In this document: one piece after another, positions 27,573 to 35,615 of the stretch
How positions within the stretch are numbered: position 1 is the stretch's first letter
Layout of the letters: each line of letters begins with the position of its first letter
Assembly (NCBI GenBank): GCA_046155815.1
Contig: JBJXFY010000422.1
Location: forward strand, 1 to 37,423
Source of the DNA: JBJXFY01 sp046155815
GTDB lineage: Bacteria > Verrucomicrobiota > Verrucomicrobiia > Limisphaerales > CAIMTB01
Reading direction: 5' to 3'
Length of the DNA stretch: 37,423 nt
The notes under the pieces: generated by a model
Told to the model about the DNA's origin: nothing
Database searches by the model: none
The model's input: only the letters and a program-made list of their open reading frames with translations
Position numbers and translations under genes: made by a program

Positions 27573-29678
27573 ATGGCCAGCCGTTGTTTCGCGCGCGACG
27601 GGTGTTCCCTGCGCCGAAGGATTGTGACCGGAACCGGCCGCGCATGGCTTGCCGGGGCGCTCGCGGCCGGCGCGGCCGAAGCGCCGCCGACGGCCGCGGT
27701 GGATTCGGCCGCGCTGGACCGCCTGCGCATGATGAGCCTCGAGGAGCTGGTGCGGACGGAGGTCACTTCGGTCACGCGTGGGCCGGGCGAATGGTTCGAC
27801 TCCGCGGCGGCCGTCTTCGTGATCACGGGCGACGACTACCGGCGCTCGGGCGCGACCTCGATCCCGGAGGCGCTGCGGCTTGCGCCGGGCCTCAACGTGG
27901 CACAGTACTCCGGCGCGCGCTGGGCCGTGGCGGGACGCGGCTTCAACGAACTCTTTACCGACAAGCTGCTCGTGCTCGTGGATGGCCGCAGCGTGTTCTC
28001 CAGCGTCAACGCCGGCGTCTGGTGGAACGAGGTGGACTACCCGCCCGAGGACATCGAGCGCATCGAGGTCATCCGCGGCCCGGGCGGCGCACTGTGGGGC
28101 GCGAACGCGGTGAACGGCGTCATCAACATCATCACCAAGGACGCCGCCGCGACCGAAGGCACCTACGCCACCGGCAGTGCCGGCTCGACCGAGCGCGCCG
28201 GCGGCACGGTGCGCCACGGCTTCCGTGTGGGCGATTCGCTGACGGGCCGCTTCTACGTGCGCTACCGGCACACGGAGGAGCATCCCGCGGACGCCAGCGG
28301 GTTGTCGGCGTTCGCCCAGGCCGGTGACCCAATTGATGCCCGCGACTTCTTCCAGGCCGGCACGCGCTTCGACTGGAACCAGGGTCCGGGCGCGCTCACT
28401 TTTTCCGCGGACGGGTTCTTCGACGCGTTCGACGACCGCATCCTCGTCCCGTCGTTTTTTACGCCCTACCTCAACCCCTTGGACGTGAACTTCGATACGT
28501 CCGGAGCGAACGCCCGCGCCCGCTACGTCCTTGAATTGGGTGAGGGCCAGCTCGAGGTGCAGGCGTACTACGACCATGTGGACCAGCAGGGCGACACGCT
28601 CGGTAGCCGGCAGGTGTCGGACACGGTCGACGTCCAGGCGCAGCACCGTACGCCGCTGCCGGGTCGGCAGCTCCTCACCTACGGCCTCGGTTACCGCTAC
28701 CTGCCGACCTCGCTTGACGACACGATCTTCTACGAATGGAGGCCCAACGACCGCCGGCAGCAGCTCTTCAGTGCCTTCGTGCAGGACGAGGCCGAACTGG
28801 TGCCCGAAACGCTCCGCCTCACCGCCGGGATCAAGGTGGAGCACAACGACTTCACCGGTTGGGAGCCGCAGCCCAACGTGCGCTTGACGTACCAGCCCGC
28901 GCCGCGGCACACCCTGTGGGCGGCGGTTTCTCACGCTGTCTCGGTGCCGATGCGGAATTCCTTCGACACCATTTCCCCGCTGCTCCAGCGGGAGCCGGAT
29001 TTCGTGGACGTGCCGGGCCTCGGCACGCTGCCGGTGTTCTTGGGCTACGAGGGCCCCGACGACCTCGACGGCCAGGACATGCTTGGCACCGAACTGGGCT
29101 GGCGCTGGCAGGCGGCCGCCAACCTGCTGTTCGACACCGCCGCGTTTTACAACTCCTACAATGGCCTCCGCTACGTCGTGCCCCGCAGTGGGCCGGACTT
29201 CGTCCTGTCGCCGTACCCGCACATCTATTCCACCCTCACGCTGGACAACGTGGCTGACGCCGAGACGGCCGGAGTGGAAATCTCCGCCGAGTACCGGCCG
29301 GCGGACTGGTGCCGGCTCACGGCGTGGTACGCCTACCTGTACAAGCGCGTGGACGGGGCGGACGGGCGGGAACTCCCCGACCAGCGCAAGGATCCGGCCC
29401 ACACGGCCTCCCTGCGTGCCTCGTTTGACGTGCTCAAGGACGTGCAGCTCGACCTCTGGGGCCGCTTTGTGGACGAGCTCGAGTATTTCCCGGTGCCGGC
29501 CTACTTCGACCTCGATGTCCGCGTCGGCTGGCGTCCGAAGGACTGGCTTGAGGTCGCCGTGGTTGGCCAGAATCTCCTGGACGACCAGCGGCCGGAGTTC
29601 GGGCCGGCGGACTCGATCGTCGTGCAGCCGACCGAGGTGCCGCGCGGCGTGTACGGCACCGTGACTTTCCGGTTCTGA
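27573..29678 (+). CDS. TonB-dependent outer-membrane receptor
   Basis: A gated outer-membrane channel that imports a scarce or bulky nutrient using energy from TonB-ExbB-ExbD. The protein has 701 residues from ATG at 27573. The N-terminal export region is short. A TonB-box-like start MSLEELVRTEVTSVTRGP follows. The plug domain shows ITGDDYRRSGATSIPEALRL, VAGRGFNELFTDKLLVLVDG and IERIEVIRGPGGALWGANAV, then GVINIITKDA, all classic. A 22-strand-type barrel ends in VYGTVTFRF with the terminal Phe expected for outer-membrane insertion. No N-terminal carboxypeptidase-like or signalling domain is present, so it is not a SusC type. The substrate is unknown. The next gene, a membrane di-heme cytochrome, starts 9 bases later, so uptake may be tied to extracytoplasmic redox chemistry. 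Confidence 0.9.
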   Translation: MASRCFARDGCSLRRRIVTGTGRAWLAGALAAGAAEAPPTAAVDSAALDRLRMMSLEELVRTEVTSVTRGPGEWFDSAAAVFVITGDDYRRSGATSIPEALRLAPGLNVAQYSGARWAVAGRGFNELFTDKLLVLVDGRSVFSSVNAGVWWNEVDYPPEDIERIEVIRGPGGALWGANAVNGVINIITKDAAATEGTYATGSAGSTERAGGTVRHGFRVGDSLTGRFYVRYRHTEEHPADASGLSAFAQAGDPIDARDFFQAGTRFDWNQGPGALTFSADGFFDAFDDRILVPSFFTPYLNPLDVNFDTSGANARARYVLELGEGQLEVQAYYDHVDQQGDTLGSRQVSDTVDVQAQHRTPLPGRQLLTYGLGYRYLPTSLDDTIFYEWRPNDRRQQLFSAFVQDEAELVPETLRLTAGIKVEHNDFTGWEPQPNVRLTYQPAPRHTLWAAVSHAVSVPMRNSFDTISPLLQREPDFVDVPGLGTLPVFLGYEGPDDLDGQDMLGTELGWRWQAAANLLFDTAAFYNSYNGLRYVVPRSGPDFVLSPYPHIYSTLTLDNVADAETAGVEISAEYRPADWCRLTAWYAYLYKRVDGADGRELPDQRKDPAHTASLRASFDVLKDVQLDLWGRFVDELEYFPVPAYFDLDVRVGWRPKDWLEVAVVGQNLLDDQRPEFGPADSIVVQPTEVPRGVYGTVTFRF

Positions 29679-29687
29679 ACCACCCCG

Positions 29688-31520
29688 ATGGCTGCCCTGT
29701 CGCCCCGTCGTAATCCCGGCCTGCGCGGTGTCGCGTGGGCACTGCGGCTTCTGCTCGTCCTTCTGCTCACCGCCGGCGTCGCGCTGCTGTGGGTCACGCC
29801 GGTGTTTCTCCTCACCCTGGCCGGGGCGCGCGAAACCCCGGGCTCCGGCCCCCTTCTGCCCGTGCTGTGGCTCGGCAAGGTGGCCGGCGCGGCGCTCCTC
29901 GCGCTCGCCGTCGGGCTCGCCCCGGCGGCGTGGAATCCCGCACGGCACCGGGTGGCCGTGCCGCTCGCGCTGGGCCTGGCTGCCGCGGCGCTGGTCATGC
30001 TCGGCGCCCCGTGGTGGATCGTGCCCTTGCCGTTGGCCGCGCTGGCCCTGTGGCTCCGCGCGCGGGCCCGGGGCGAAGGAGCGGACTTCCGGCCGTGGAC
30101 CCGCGCCGATTCGCTGGGCGTCGTGCTGGCGGCGCTGGTGGTGGCGGTGGCCACGGCGGGCTTCGTGTGGCCGCAGTTCTTCCGGCGGCATCCCTACGCC
30201 GCGCCGGCGGACGACTCGGAGTTCTTCCTGCGCGGCAGTGTGGCCGTTCCCTCGCTGTCGGGCGGGCTGCCGTTGTACCTGTGGGAAGTGCTGCCCGAGG
30301 TGTTTGCCGACCTCCTGCCGCGGCCGGGCGGCTGGGAGGCGTTCGGCTTCCTTTACGCGCGGCCGGAGGATGCCGTACCGGTCGGGCTGGTGGCGCGCAC
30401 GAACGGCTTCCCCGCGCTGTCGGTGAACTGCGCCGCGTGCCACACCGGTTCCTACCGCCGTGCGCCGGACGCGCCGCGCGAGCTGCTGCCCGCCGCGCCG
30501 GCCACGCGCCTCGACTTCGACGCCTGGCTGCGTTTCCTCGGCGCGTGCGGCAACGACCCGCGCTTCACCGCCGCGACGCTGTTGCCGGCCATCGAGCGCC
30601 GCCACGCGCTGGGCCCGTCCGAACGGCTGGCGTATGCGCGGGTCATCATCCCGGCCGTTGGCCGCGTCCTTGCGGCGCTCTCGGCCGATTTCGCGTGGGC
30701 GGAGGCGCGCACGCCGTCCGGTCCGGGGCGGCAGGACGCGACGAACTTCCTCAAATTCATGCTGCTCCGCCTCGCGGAAGACGGCACCAGCGGCCTCACG
30801 GACTTCCAGCCCGTCTGGCACCAGGCCGCGCGCACGAACCTCCACGGCCACTGGAACGCCGCCGCGCCCGACGTGCGCACCGCGAACTGGCTCGCCGCCG
30901 CCTTCCTCCTCGACTTCACCCCCGTCGAGCTCGACCGCGCCGCAATGGATCGCCTTGAGCGCTGGCTCGCCAACGTGCCCCCGCCGCCCTTCCCCGGCCC
31001 GGTGGATGCCCCCCTCGCCGAACGGGGCCGGGCGCTCTACGGCCGGCACTGCGCCGAATGCCATGCCCCCGGCGGCGCACGCCTCGGCGAAGTGGTGTCC
31101 TACGCCGAGGTGGGCACGGACGCGGCGTACGTCGCCGCCACCACGCCGGCTGCCGTCACTGCCCTGCGCGACATTGGCGAGGCGCCGTTCCGTTTCACTG
31201 GTTACCGGCGCACGGACGGCTTCCAGAACATGCTCCTTGACGGCGTCTGGGCGCGTGCGCCCTACCTCCACAACGGCTCCGTGCCCACGCTCTGGGATCT
31301 TCTCCAGCCGCCGGCCGGCCGGCCCCGCGCCTTCCACCGCGGCCATGATGTCGTGGACACCCGGCACGTCGGCTTCGTCAGCACCGGCCCGGAAGCGGAG
31401 CGCGAAGGCACGCGTTTCGACACTGCGCTCGCCGGCAACGGCAACGGCGGCCACGCCTACGGCACCGACCTGCCCGAGGCCGACCGCTGGGCGCTCGTGG
31501 AATTTTTGAAAACCCTATAA
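29688..31520 (+). CDS. Membrane-anchored di-heme c-type cytochrome (RoxA-like superfamily)
   Basis: A 610-residue protein. The first 165 residues contain about four hydrophobic segments (near 18-46, 56-80, 88-124 and 143-163). The remainder should be periplasmic. It has two c-type heme sites, CAACH (248-252) and CAECH (455-459). The C-terminal part has YLHNGSVPTLWDLL, VGFVSTGPEAE and GNGNGGHAYGT followed by WALVEFLKTL. I associate these motifs with di-heme cytochromes related to rubber oxygenase RoxA and more loosely with MauG/di-heme peroxidases; this is from memory. The electron partner or substrate is unknown. The gene lies between the TonB receptor (9-base gap) and a related lipoprotein cytochrome (9-base gap), so the three probably act together. 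Confidence 0.75.
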   Translation: MAALSPRRNPGLRGVAWALRLLLVLLLTAGVALLWVTPVFLLTLAGARETPGSGPLLPVLWLGKVAGAALLALAVGLAPAAWNPARHRVAVPLALGLAAAALVMLGAPWWIVPLPLAALALWLRARARGEGADFRPWTRADSLGVVLAALVVAVATAGFVWPQFFRRHPYAAPADDSEFFLRGSVAVPSLSGGLPLYLWEVLPEVFADLLPRPGGWEAFGFLYARPEDAVPVGLVARTNGFPALSVNCAACHTGSYRRAPDAPRELLPAAPATRLDFDAWLRFLGACGNDPRFTAATLLPAIERRHALGPSERLAYARVIIPAVGRVLAALSADFAWAEARTPSGPGRQDATNFLKFMLLRLAEDGTSGLTDFQPVWHQAARTNLHGHWNAAAPDVRTANWLAAAFLLDFTPVELDRAAMDRLERWLANVPPPPFPGPVDAPLAERGRALYGRHCAECHAPGGARLGEVVSYAEVGTDAAYVAATTPAAVTALRDIGEAPFRFTGYRRTDGFQNMLLDGVWARAPYLHNGSVPTLWDLLQPPAGRPRAFHRGHDVVDTRHVGFVSTGPEAEREGTRFDTALAGNGNGGHAYGTDLPEADRWALVEFLKTL

Positions 31521-31529
31521 GCTCGCCCC

Positions 31530-33278
31530 ATGCACTCACCCGCGCCCCACCTCCGCCCGGCCGCCGTGCTTGAGCCTCTGATCCTTGCCGTGTCCGCCCT
31601 GTTGTTCGCGGGCTGCGGCCGGGACGGCTCGCCCGCCAACGACCTCCCGCCCGTCGCGGTGTCGTCCAACATCACATGGCTGCCGACGGGTCTCTCTGCC
31701 GCCGAGCAGAAGACCTGGCATACGCTTGGCGAGGGCAGCGAGGTGCTGCCGATGGTCGTGCTCGAGGTGCTGAAGTCACCGCTCACCGGCCGCTCGTTCC
31801 TCGAGAGCCTGGGCGCCTACGGTTTCCTCACCACCAGCACCAACGCGCACGAGCCACCCATCGGCATCACCGTGGCCACGCAGGACGTGCTGGGACACCA
31901 GCTTCCCTTCATCGGCGTGAACTGCGCCGCCTGCCACACCGGAGAGATCCAGTACCAGGGCCAAAGCCTGCGGATGGACGGCGCGCCCAACCTCTTCAGC
32001 ATGGAGGACCTGTTCCGCGACGCGCACAAGGCGCTGGAGGACGTGCTCGCCGATCCCGTGCGGGCGTTCGAGTTCGTCCGCTCCGTCATCCGGCGGCACC
32101 ATGACGAGGCCAAGCCGGGGGAGTTCCTTGAAGTCACCGGTGCCGCGTTCGACTTCCTCAATTCCGTTAATCTGGACGACGGGGTGTCCGCGCCCGAGCA
32201 GGTGATCACCGCCGCCCTCGGGGCCGCCGCCAGCCCGCTGCTGGATTACAAGGCCGATGCCGTTGCGTCCGGCGGCCTCAATGCCGCCAAGCTGGGCCTG
32301 CTTGGTGACCTGAGCTCCACGTTTGAAAGATATTCCGGCTTCCTCGAACGCCGGCTCGAACGCCTCCGCGTCATGGCGGATGCCATTGACTGCGGCGTGG
32401 ATATGGGACCCGGCCGCGGCGACTCCTTCGGCATCATCCGCGACCTGCTCTATCCCGACCACGGCATCGAGCTCGACGCGCCCGTGAGCACCCCGCATCT
32501 GTTCGGACTCGGCGGCTTCCAGTGGATCCACTGGGACGGCAACACGACCAGCGTGATGGACCGCAACTACGCCCAGGCCATCGCGCTCGGGGCAGACTAT
32601 GATGCCACCACCCACGCCTCCTCGGTGCAGCCGCTCAACCTGGACCGGCTCGAGCAGGTCGCGCGCAAGATCCAGCCGCCCGCCTGGCCCACGAACGTCC
32701 TCGGCCCGCTTGACCCCGCGAAGTTGGCGCTGGGCAAGTCCCTCTATGCCGATCACTGCGCCCGCTGCCACACCGAGGAACGCGTGTATCCCTACGCCGA
32801 GGTCGGCACCTCGCTGCCCCGCACCACGAACGTCATGGGTCGCGTCGGCGGCCGCCACTTCTACATGAGGCTGGCCGGCAGCGCGTCCAACATCCTCGCC
32901 GCCTCCTACGCCGCGCACGGCATCACGCCGGAGCAGGCGCGGTCCTTCGAGCGCGTGCCCGACCCCGCCTGGCGCACCACCGGCGGCTACGTCGCCCGGA
33001 AGCTGGACGGCGTCTGGGCCAGCCCGCCCTACCTGCACAATGGCTCCGTCCCCACGCTCCACGACCTCCTCCTGCCTGTCGCGCAGCGGCCGAAGACCTT
33101 CCCCGTGGGCCACCGCGAGTTCGACCCGCGGAAGGTTGGCTTCATCACCGACGTGGCCGCGCCGGTGTGGACCATGGACACCACCATCCCCGGCAACTTC
33201 AACCACGGCCACGAATTCGGCACCCAGCTCTCCGAGGACGACCGCTGGGCGCTGATCGAGTACGTGAAATCCCTGTAG
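31530..33278 (+). CDS. Di-heme c-type cytochrome lipoprotein (RoxA-like superfamily)
   Basis: A 582-residue paralogue of the preceding gene without its multi-helix anchor. The N-terminus ends in a lipobox (SALLFAGC, Cys29), so it is probably tethered to a membrane by lipid. Heme sites are CAACH (132-136) and CARCH (410-414), 278 residues apart. The C-terminus has YLHNGSVPTLHDLLLP, VGFITDV and GNFNHGHEFGT followed by WALIEYVKSL, matching the preceding gene. A long helical insert between the heme sites accounts for the extra spacing. Family members include oxygenases and peroxidases, so either oxidation of a substrate or electron transfer is possible. A TATAAG hexamer overlapping the preceding stop codon lies 8 bases before ATG 31530 and could start a separate leaderless transcript. 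Confidence 0.78.
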   Translation: MHSPAPHLRPAAVLEPLILAVSALLFAGCGRDGSPANDLPPVAVSSNITWLPTGLSAAEQKTWHTLGEGSEVLPMVVLEVLKSPLTGRSFLESLGAYGFLTTSTNAHEPPIGITVATQDVLGHQLPFIGVNCAACHTGEIQYQGQSLRMDGAPNLFSMEDLFRDAHKALEDVLADPVRAFEFVRSVIRRHHDEAKPGEFLEVTGAAFDFLNSVNLDDGVSAPEQVITAALGAAASPLLDYKADAVASGGLNAAKLGLLGDLSSTFERYSGFLERRLERLRVMADAIDCGVDMGPGRGDSFGIIRDLLYPDHGIELDAPVSTPHLFGLGGFQWIHWDGNTTSVMDRNYAQAIALGADYDATTHASSVQPLNLDRLEQVARKIQPPAWPTNVLGPLDPAKLALGKSLYADHCARCHTEERVYPYAEVGTSLPRTTNVMGRVGGRHFYMRLAGSASNILAASYAAHGITPEQARSFERVPDPAWRTTGGYVARKLDGVWASPPYLHNGSVPTLHDLLLPVAQRPKTFPVGHREFDPRKVGFITDVAAPVWTMDTTIPGNFNHGHEFGTQLSEDDRWALIEYVKSL

Positions 33279-33369
33279 CGGCCGGGTTCTCCAGCGCGGA
33301 CCCGCCCACGATGCGGCGCCGCGGGGACGGCTCGCCACCGCCTGCCCGCCCCGCGCAACCTCCGCGCAA

Positions 33370-34704
33370 ATGCTGAACTACATCTGGCTCGGCATGCTGT
33401 TCACCGGCCTCGTCGTGGCCGCCGTCACCGGCAACGTCCGCCCCGCCGTGGACGCCGCCATCAAGGCCTCCGAGACCGCCGTCACGCTCGCGCTCGGCCT
33501 CGTCGGCATCATGTCGCTTTGGCTCGGGATCATGCGGCTGGCCGAAAAGGCCGGCCTCGTGGCCCTGCTCGCCCGCGCGCTGCGTCCGGTGCTGGTCCGC
33601 CTCTTCCCCGATGTGCCTGCGGCGCATCCGGCCATGGGTTCGATGGTCCTGAACATCGCCGCGAACCTGCTTGGCCTCACCAACGCGGCCACGCCCCTCG
33701 GCCTCCGCGCCATGCGCGACCTTGAGACGCTGAACCGCCACCCCGGCACCGCAACCAACGCGATGTGTACCTTCCTCGCGATCAATACCGGCTCCGTGCA
33801 GCTCATCCCCGCCTCGGCCATTGCCGTCCTCGCCGCGGCCAGGGCGGTGAATCCCACGGCCATTGTCGGCTCGGTGCTGCTCGCCACGGCCTGCTCCTCC
33901 GCGGCGGGACTGATCGCGGTGAAGCTTCTGGAGAAACTTCCCCGCTACCGCCTGCCCGTCGCGCCGGGAGAGACGGTCTCCCAACCGTCTCCGACTCGGG
34001 ATGGAGAAGGACAGGAGTCCGCCTCTCCCGGTGAAACTTCGCCGCTGCCCGGCTGGGGGCGCGGGGTGCTGCTTCTGTTCCTGGCCGGCTTCGCCGCCCT
34101 GACGGCGGTGACGGCGTTTCCCGAACTCGCCGGCCGGGCGTCCGACACCGCCTCGGACGGACAGGCTGGCTGGGTGCGCCTGCTGAACGCCATGTCCCTG
34201 CTGGCGATTCCCTTCCTGCTGGTTGCGTTCCCGCTCTACGCCGCGCTGCGCCGCGTGCCGGTGTACGAGGAGTTCGTCGAGGGCGCGAAGGAGGGCTTCC
34301 AGGTGGCGCTGCGCATCATCCCGTTCCTCGTGGCCATGCTGGTGGCCATCGGCTTCCTGCGCGGGGCGGGGGCCATCGAGGGCTTCACCGAGCTGCTGCG
34401 CCAGCCGCTTGCCGCCGTGGGCTTCCCGCCCGAGCTGCTGCCGATCTCGCTTATCCGCCCGCTGAGCGGCAGCGCGACGCTCGCGACCTTCGCCGACTTG
34501 GTGCACGTCCATGGGCCGGACAGCCTGATCGCGCGCACGGCGGGCACGATTTTTGGAAGCACGGAAACGACCTTCTATGTGATCGCCGTCTACTTCGGGG
34601 CGGTGGCCGTGCGCCGGACGCGCCACGCCGTGTGGGCCGGGCTGGTCGCGGACGCCGTCGGCATCATCGCCTCCATCACGATCTGCCGGCTGATGTTCGG
34701 CTGA
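33370..34704 (+). CDS. Fused SpmA-SpmB membrane protein (nucleoside-recognition/Gate domains)
   Basis: A 444-residue polytopic membrane protein. Residues 1-195 match spore maturation protein A: LNYIWLGMLFTGLVVA, LWLGIMRLAEKAGL, MVLNIAANLLGLTNAATPLG, then NAMCTFLAINTGSVQLIP. Residues 232-444 match spore maturation protein B: IPFLLVAFPLYA, YEEFVEGAKEGFQ, PLSGSATLATF and TIFGSTETTFYVIAVYFGAV. In Bacillus the two are separate neighbouring genes acting in spore dehydration; fused forms are known in non-spore-formers, where the role is unclear. A hydrophilic, low-complexity linker (196-231, SQPSPTRDGEGQES) joins them, and its DNA holds an inverted repeat. There is no reason to expect sporulation here. 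The substrate is unknown. Confidence 0.88.
   Translation: MLNYIWLGMLFTGLVVAAVTGNVRPAVDAAIKASETAVTLALGLVGIMSLWLGIMRLAEKAGLVALLARALRPVLVRLFPDVPAAHPAMGSMVLNIAANLLGLTNAATPLGLRAMRDLETLNRHPGTATNAMCTFLAINTGSVQLIPASAIAVLAAARAVNPTAIVGSVLLATACSSAAGLIAVKLLEKLPRYRLPVAPGETVSQPSPTRDGEGQESASPGETSPLPGWGRGVLLLFLAGFAALTAVTAFPELAGRASDTASDGQAGWVRLLNAMSLLAIPFLLVAFPLYAALRRVPVYEEFVEGAKEGFQVALRIIPFLVAMLVAIGFLRGAGAIEGFTELLRQPLAAVGFPPELLPISLIRPLSGSATLATFADLVHVHGPDSLIARTAGTIFGSTETTFYVIAVYFGAVAVRRTRHAVWAGLVADAVGIIASITICRLMFG
33970..33991 (+). repeat. Inverted repeat inside the SpmA-SpmB linker
   Basis: GAGACGGT (33970-33977) and ACCGTCTC (33984-33991) form a perfect 8-base stem around CTCCCA, in frame within the linker. 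The surrounding peptide text (PSPTRDGEG on one strand, PSPSRVGDG on the other) resembles products of common intergenic repeat elements, so the linker may derive from one. Confidence 0.45.
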
Positions 34705-34756
34705 ACGCGCCCCCGGCATCTTGCCGGAGCCCGCCAGGCCGGATCAGCATCCTGGC

Positions 34757-35536
34757 ATGACTTCGCCCCTGGCCGGCAAGTGGATCCTCATCACCGGCGC
34801 CTCGAGCGGCTTCGGCGCCGCGGCGGCGCGGCGTTTCGGCGCGGCGGGCGCTCGCCTGCTCCTCGGCGCGAGGCGCAGGGAGATGCTGGAGGCTGCCGCC
34901 GCGGAGGCCCGTTCGGCCGGGGCCGCTTCAGCGCAGGCGCATCCGTTGGACGTGGCCTCGACCGCGAGCGTCGAGGCGTTCACGGCCTGGGTGCGGACGC
35001 TCACGCCGCGCGTGGACGTGCTGGTCAACAACGCCGGCGGCGCGCACGGCCTCGAGCCTGTGGCCGAGGGTCGCGACGAGGACTGGGAGGCCATGATGCA
35101 GGCGAACGTCCTCGGCGTGCTGCGCATGACGCGCGCGGTGCTGCCGCTGCTGCCGCGCGATGCCGGGGCGATGATCCTCAACATCGGCTCCATCGCCGCG
35201 CGCACGCCCTACGAGAACGGCGCGGCCTACTGCGGCGCGAAGGCCGCGGAACTGGCCATCACCCGCGCCCTGCGCCTCGAGCTGAACGGCACGGGCCTCC
35301 GTGTCGCCACGCTCGACCCCGGCATGGCCGAGACGGAGTTCTCCGTGACGCGCTTCAAGGGCGACGCCGCCCGCGCGGCGAAGGTGTACGCCGGCGTCCG
35401 GCCGCTGACGGCCGACGACGTGGCCGAGGCGATGGTCTGGATGGCCGCCCGCCCGCCCCACGTCTGTGTGGACGAACTGGTGCTGAAGCCCACGGACCAG
35501 GCCGCGATCTACAAGGTCCACCGGCGGACGGCCTGA
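34757..35536 (+). CDS. Short-chain dehydrogenase, YdfG-like (NADP-dependent 3-hydroxy acid dehydrogenase type)
   Basis: A 259-residue cytoplasmic SDR. It has the nucleotide loop TGASSGFG (13-20), NNAGG (91-95), and the catalytic Ser145 (LNIGSIAA), Tyr158 and Lys162 (YCGAK). Similarity to E. coli YdfG runs to the end. DWEAMMQANVLGVLRMTRA, TEFSVTRFKGD, LTADDVAEAMVWM and PHVCVDELVLKP all have clear counterparts there. YdfG oxidises L-allo-threonine, serine and 3-hydroxy acids and also reduces malonic semialdehyde. The same substrate range is plausible, not shown. The start is ATG at 34757; an open frame extends upstream but lacks family residues. The gene lies 52 bases after SpmA-SpmB and converges with the amt operon. 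Confidence 0.88.
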   Translation: MTSPLAGKWILITGASSGFGAAAARRFGAAGARLLLGARRREMLEAAAAEARSAGAASAQAHPLDVASTASVEAFTAWVRTLTPRVDVLVNNAGGAHGLEPVAEGRDEDWEAMMQANVLGVLRMTRAVLPLLPRDAGAMILNIGSIAARTPYENGAAYCGAKAAELAITRALRLELNGTGLRVATLDPGMAETEFSVTRFKGDAARAAKVYAGVRPLTADDVAEAMVWMAARPPHVCVDELVLKPTDQAAIYKVHRRTA

Positions 35537-35566
35537 TCGCAGGGAAGGGTGCCCGCCGCCGAAATG

Positions 35567-35598
35567 AAAAACCCGCCGCCGGGGTGTCCGGCGGCGGG
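35567..35598 (-). terminator. Rho-independent terminator of the glnK-amt operon
   Basis: Perfect 11-base stem CCCGCCGCCGG (35572-35582) and CCGGCGGCGGG (35588-35598) with a 5-base loop. On the minus strand it is followed by TTTTT (35571-35567). It lies 17 bases past the amt stop codon. The plus-strand side lacks a T tract, so it serves the minus strand. Confidence 0.92.
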
Positions 35599-35615
35599 CG
35601 TTGGGAAAGCAGGGA

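Noticed and set aside
27348..31454. Very long open frame on the minus strand across the TonB receptor and cytochrome genes
   Set aside because: Its translation is Arg/Gly/His/Val-rich without any family motif, and it lies antisense to two clearly recognised genes. It is an effect of GC-rich codon bias.
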